DNA of 64,000 nt from Rhizobium leguminosarum bv. trifolii WSM2297 (GTDB lineage Bacteria > Pseudomonadota > Alphaproteobacteria > Rhizobiales > Rhizobiaceae), in assembly GCF_000271845.1 (NCBI RefSeq), contig NZ_JH719393.1:62001-126000 (forward strand), in the 5' to 3' direction. This document shows, one piece after another, positions 63,101 to 64,000 of this stretch. Made by a program: the position numbers and the translations under genes. Positions within the stretch are counted from its first letter, which is position 1, and each line of letters begins with the position of its first letter. The notes below the pieces were generated by a model. The model made no database searches. It was not told the DNA's origin and worked only from the letters and a program-made list of their open reading frames with translations.

Positions 63101-63158
63101 AGGTCCTGCCGACATCATGCCATTTGAGATCCTGACCTGGAAGTTGCAGAAGGCCTGA
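60132..63158 (+). CDS. GH38 alpha-mannosidase
   Basis: The 1008-residue protein has the GH38 metal and catalytic motifs: LLTGHAHIDLAWLWPYRETR (His and Asp that bind zinc, about 251-257), VGGMWVEPDTNMPTGESLVR, LPDCFGFSGALPQILRQGG (the nucleophile Asp about 367) and a C-terminal beta domain. It has no signal peptide, so it should act on mannosides taken up into the cell. The length matches cytosolic class II bacterial enzymes. A LysR gene lies downstream in the opposite direction; no sugar transporter is in view. Confidence 0.95.
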   Translation: MPLTVAQRLDRLKVRIAEVAHWRDRQSSVIDGWTFEGEPIGHLQDWPHRQGVVHFAVRAEAPDAWPLEDIRLQLDLGGESLITLSYPGGDTETFGLDPYHQEFPVIGRRFKIMTESVARFPFGEPNRAPRLNRARFILLDRPAHRLHLLLKQVAEAIDVLGEHEVVPHLMEAAEQTLRSLDWPSDTAAYISRTSGAVMQQKIWELPELQANPAGLTDEQSASADTAFEALTARLKELQKRFPPNGELLLTGHAHIDLAWLWPYRETRRKMRRTFNTALSLMERSDDFRFNQSTAHYYAQMEEEDPKLLERIKEKVAEGKWETVGGMWVEPDTNMPTGESLVRQILYGQRYFEKTFGTRHTVCWLPDCFGFSGALPQILRQGGIDSFFTIKVNWSETNHIPSDLFWWRGLDGSQVLTHTFDNPMQGYNGFVQADCYVPTWKNFRGKVQHDTSLLAVGYGDGGGGVTPEMVEREVQLRDFPAIPQARWGTVKSFYEKAHQTAGEKNLPVWDGEIYLELHRATLTSQSGVKRKHRQAERALITTETIGCLAHMLGAEKPKSLEADWRVVLKNEFHDILPGSSIREVYQDAEQELGGVIDHAKAEQASVLQALSANLPKGGVADALVIVNPSLAPRPVSATLADGTVVAAADIVAPLSVAVFDRQALQPAGGLNASPDRLENDHLSVVIGKDGAVASLIHKATGREAVDGSANQLWVYPADKPRNWDAWDIDADYDEKAIRLEAPESISLIESGPHRAAIRVVHRYRNSSVTQTYVLSANARRLDIETTIDWHDRRTLLRTLNPVDVRARKATFECAFGIVERATHTNTSWEQAMFEAVAHRFVDFSEPGFGVALLNNAKYGHSARGNVIGMSLVRGPIYPDPLADEGEQSFTYALMPHEGAWHEGGVLDEAIDLNQPLVAAEAKGLSTGAFAPLAVNGTPVAFSGLKPAEEGDGLILRLYEPAGRRGRLSLALPSGWRASQPLNILEEPMERRGPADIMPFEILTWKLQKA

Positions 63159-63231
63159 CGCCATCTACGCCGAGGCGTAGTGATCCGCCTCGGCGCCAGT
63201 ATTCGACCAGCCGTTGGAGCGCCGTTGTGGA

Positions 63232-64000
63232 TCACTTTGAGGCGTTTGACGCCGGTCGAAACGCGCAGGATCGGGCCGCAAAGTTTTCGACCACGAAATC
63301 CACGAAAGTCCGGACTTTCGGTGAAAGCTGACGGTTGGATGGCCACACGAGAGAGAGCGAGCCGAAGGGCGCCATAAAGGCGGTGAGGACGGGGGTCAAA
63401 GTGCCGGCTCGGATGTGTAGCTCTGCGACATAGACGGGCAGATGCGCGAGCCCCAAACCATCCTGTGCCGCTCTCAGCCCTGCGTCGGTATTGTTGAAGG
63501 TCAGGCTTCTCGGCAAAAGCAGCCGCTCATATGGTGGGCGGAATGCCCATGGCGCGATGCGGCCGCTGGATGGATATTTGAAGTGAATGCAGGCGTGCCG
63601 AGTGAGTTCATCAGGCGTCTCGGGTCCTGCATGGCGCTCGAAATAATCGGGACTGCCGCAAATGACGAAATGCTGTTCGCCGAGATGGCGGGCGATCAGC
63701 CGTCCGTCGGCAAGCTCGCCGCTGCGCACGACGACATCCAGGCCCTCCGCGATGAGGTCTATGACCTTGTCTTCGAAATCGATGTCCAGTTCGATCTCCG
63801 GAAATCGCTCGGCAAAGATGGGCAGGATCGGCATCAGAAGATGATGCCCGACGATATGGGGAACACTGATCCGCAGGCGTCCCGTCGGGCGTTCCCGGCT
63901 TTGCAAGATGGTTGCCTCGGCGTCCTTCATGTCATCGATGATGTGTTTATAGCGCTCGTAGAGGACCGCTCCTTCCGCAGTCAGGCTGATGCTGCGCGTC
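63232..64000 (-). CDS. LysR family regulator, 5' end cut
   Basis: The minus-strand frame is open to the window edge. The edge codons (TRSISLTAEGAVLYERYKHI) are the end of the LysR winged helix, so about 50 N-terminal residues are missing. The effector domain follows: GRLRISVPHIVGHHLLMPIL, EGLDVVVRSGELADGRLIAR and AAQDGLGLAHLPVYVAELHI, as in the CrgA/AaeR-like group. It converges with the mannosidase, so a link between them is not shown. Confidence 0.9.
   Translation of the reverse strand, partial: TRSISLTAEGAVLYERYKHIIDDMKDAEATILQSRERPTGRLRISVPHIVGHHLLMPILPIFAERFPEIELDIDFEDKVIDLIAEGLDVVVRSGELADGRLIARHLGEQHFVICGSPDYFERHAGPETPDELTRHACIHFKYPSSGRIAPWAFRPPYERLLLPRSLTFNNTDAGLRAAQDGLGLAHLPVYVAELHIRAGTLTPVLTAFMAPFGSLSLVWPSNRQLSPKVRTFVDFVVENFAARSCAFRPASNASK

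Overview
The window looks like a 64 kb piece of a Rhizobium (R. leguminosarum/R. etli type) replicon, probably a large plasmid or an accessory stretch of a chromosome. The grounds are the high-GC codon use, the many small rhizobial families (SyrB-like, DUF992, DUF982, DUF3606, DUF1236), HWE histidine kinases, a CIRCE-controlled groESL pair, the ImuA-ImuB-DnaE2 mutasome with alphaproteobacterial LexA boxes (GTTC-N7-GTTC), and a DUF47-pit operon with a PHO box. I saw no complete tRNA, rRNA, transposase, CRISPR array or replication origin.

Left part (1-24 kb). This stretch is rich in stress genes and in decay. It holds small secreted or membrane proteins, an NmrA-type oxidoreductase, two nearby HWE kinases (one PAS, one LOV blue-light type), a BON gene followed by a frameshifted DUF1236 gene, a Kup potassium transporter, a single-domain response regulator, GlsB, two SDR genes in tandem, a peroxiredoxin-like protein, a GNAT enzyme, and an operon of DUF3606, exonuclease III and a small protein. 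Several genes have GGAAC-N16/17-GTT boxes of the type read by the general stress sigma factor EcfG. Scattered among them are broken copies of DUF982, DUF3606 and TPR genes and of a 21.7 kb paralogue. A 200-bp element with two conserved hairpins occurs twice (9.5 and 19.1 kb).

Middle (23-41.7 kb). A TetR repressor and an SDR gene are divergent and share a pair of identical 15-bp operators. Then come groES-groEL, a GT14-type glycosyltransferase, a long run of small unknown rhizobial genes with a cold-shock protein, a dual-specificity-type phosphatase, a monooxygenase with a broken AraC regulator beside it, an intact DUF982 gene, a Crp/Fnr regulator and a PAS-GAF hybrid histidine kinase.

Right part (41.8-64 kb). 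This is a DNA-damage district: two divergent SRAP genes around a LexA box, dinB, and a LexA-boxed imuA-imuB-dnaE2 cassette. It is also recombinant. The SRAP-end/dinB-end junction is duplicated and brackets a 1.9 kb insert with a VapBC module, and a piece of the dnaE2 3' end lies 7 kb upstream of the gene. Between these are the phosphate operon (DUF47-pit), a Nudix hydrolase and an MFS exporter. After dnaE2 come a Fic remnant, a TacA-TacT toxin-antitoxin pair, a ribokinase remnant, a GH38 alpha-mannosidase and a LysR regulator that runs off the window.
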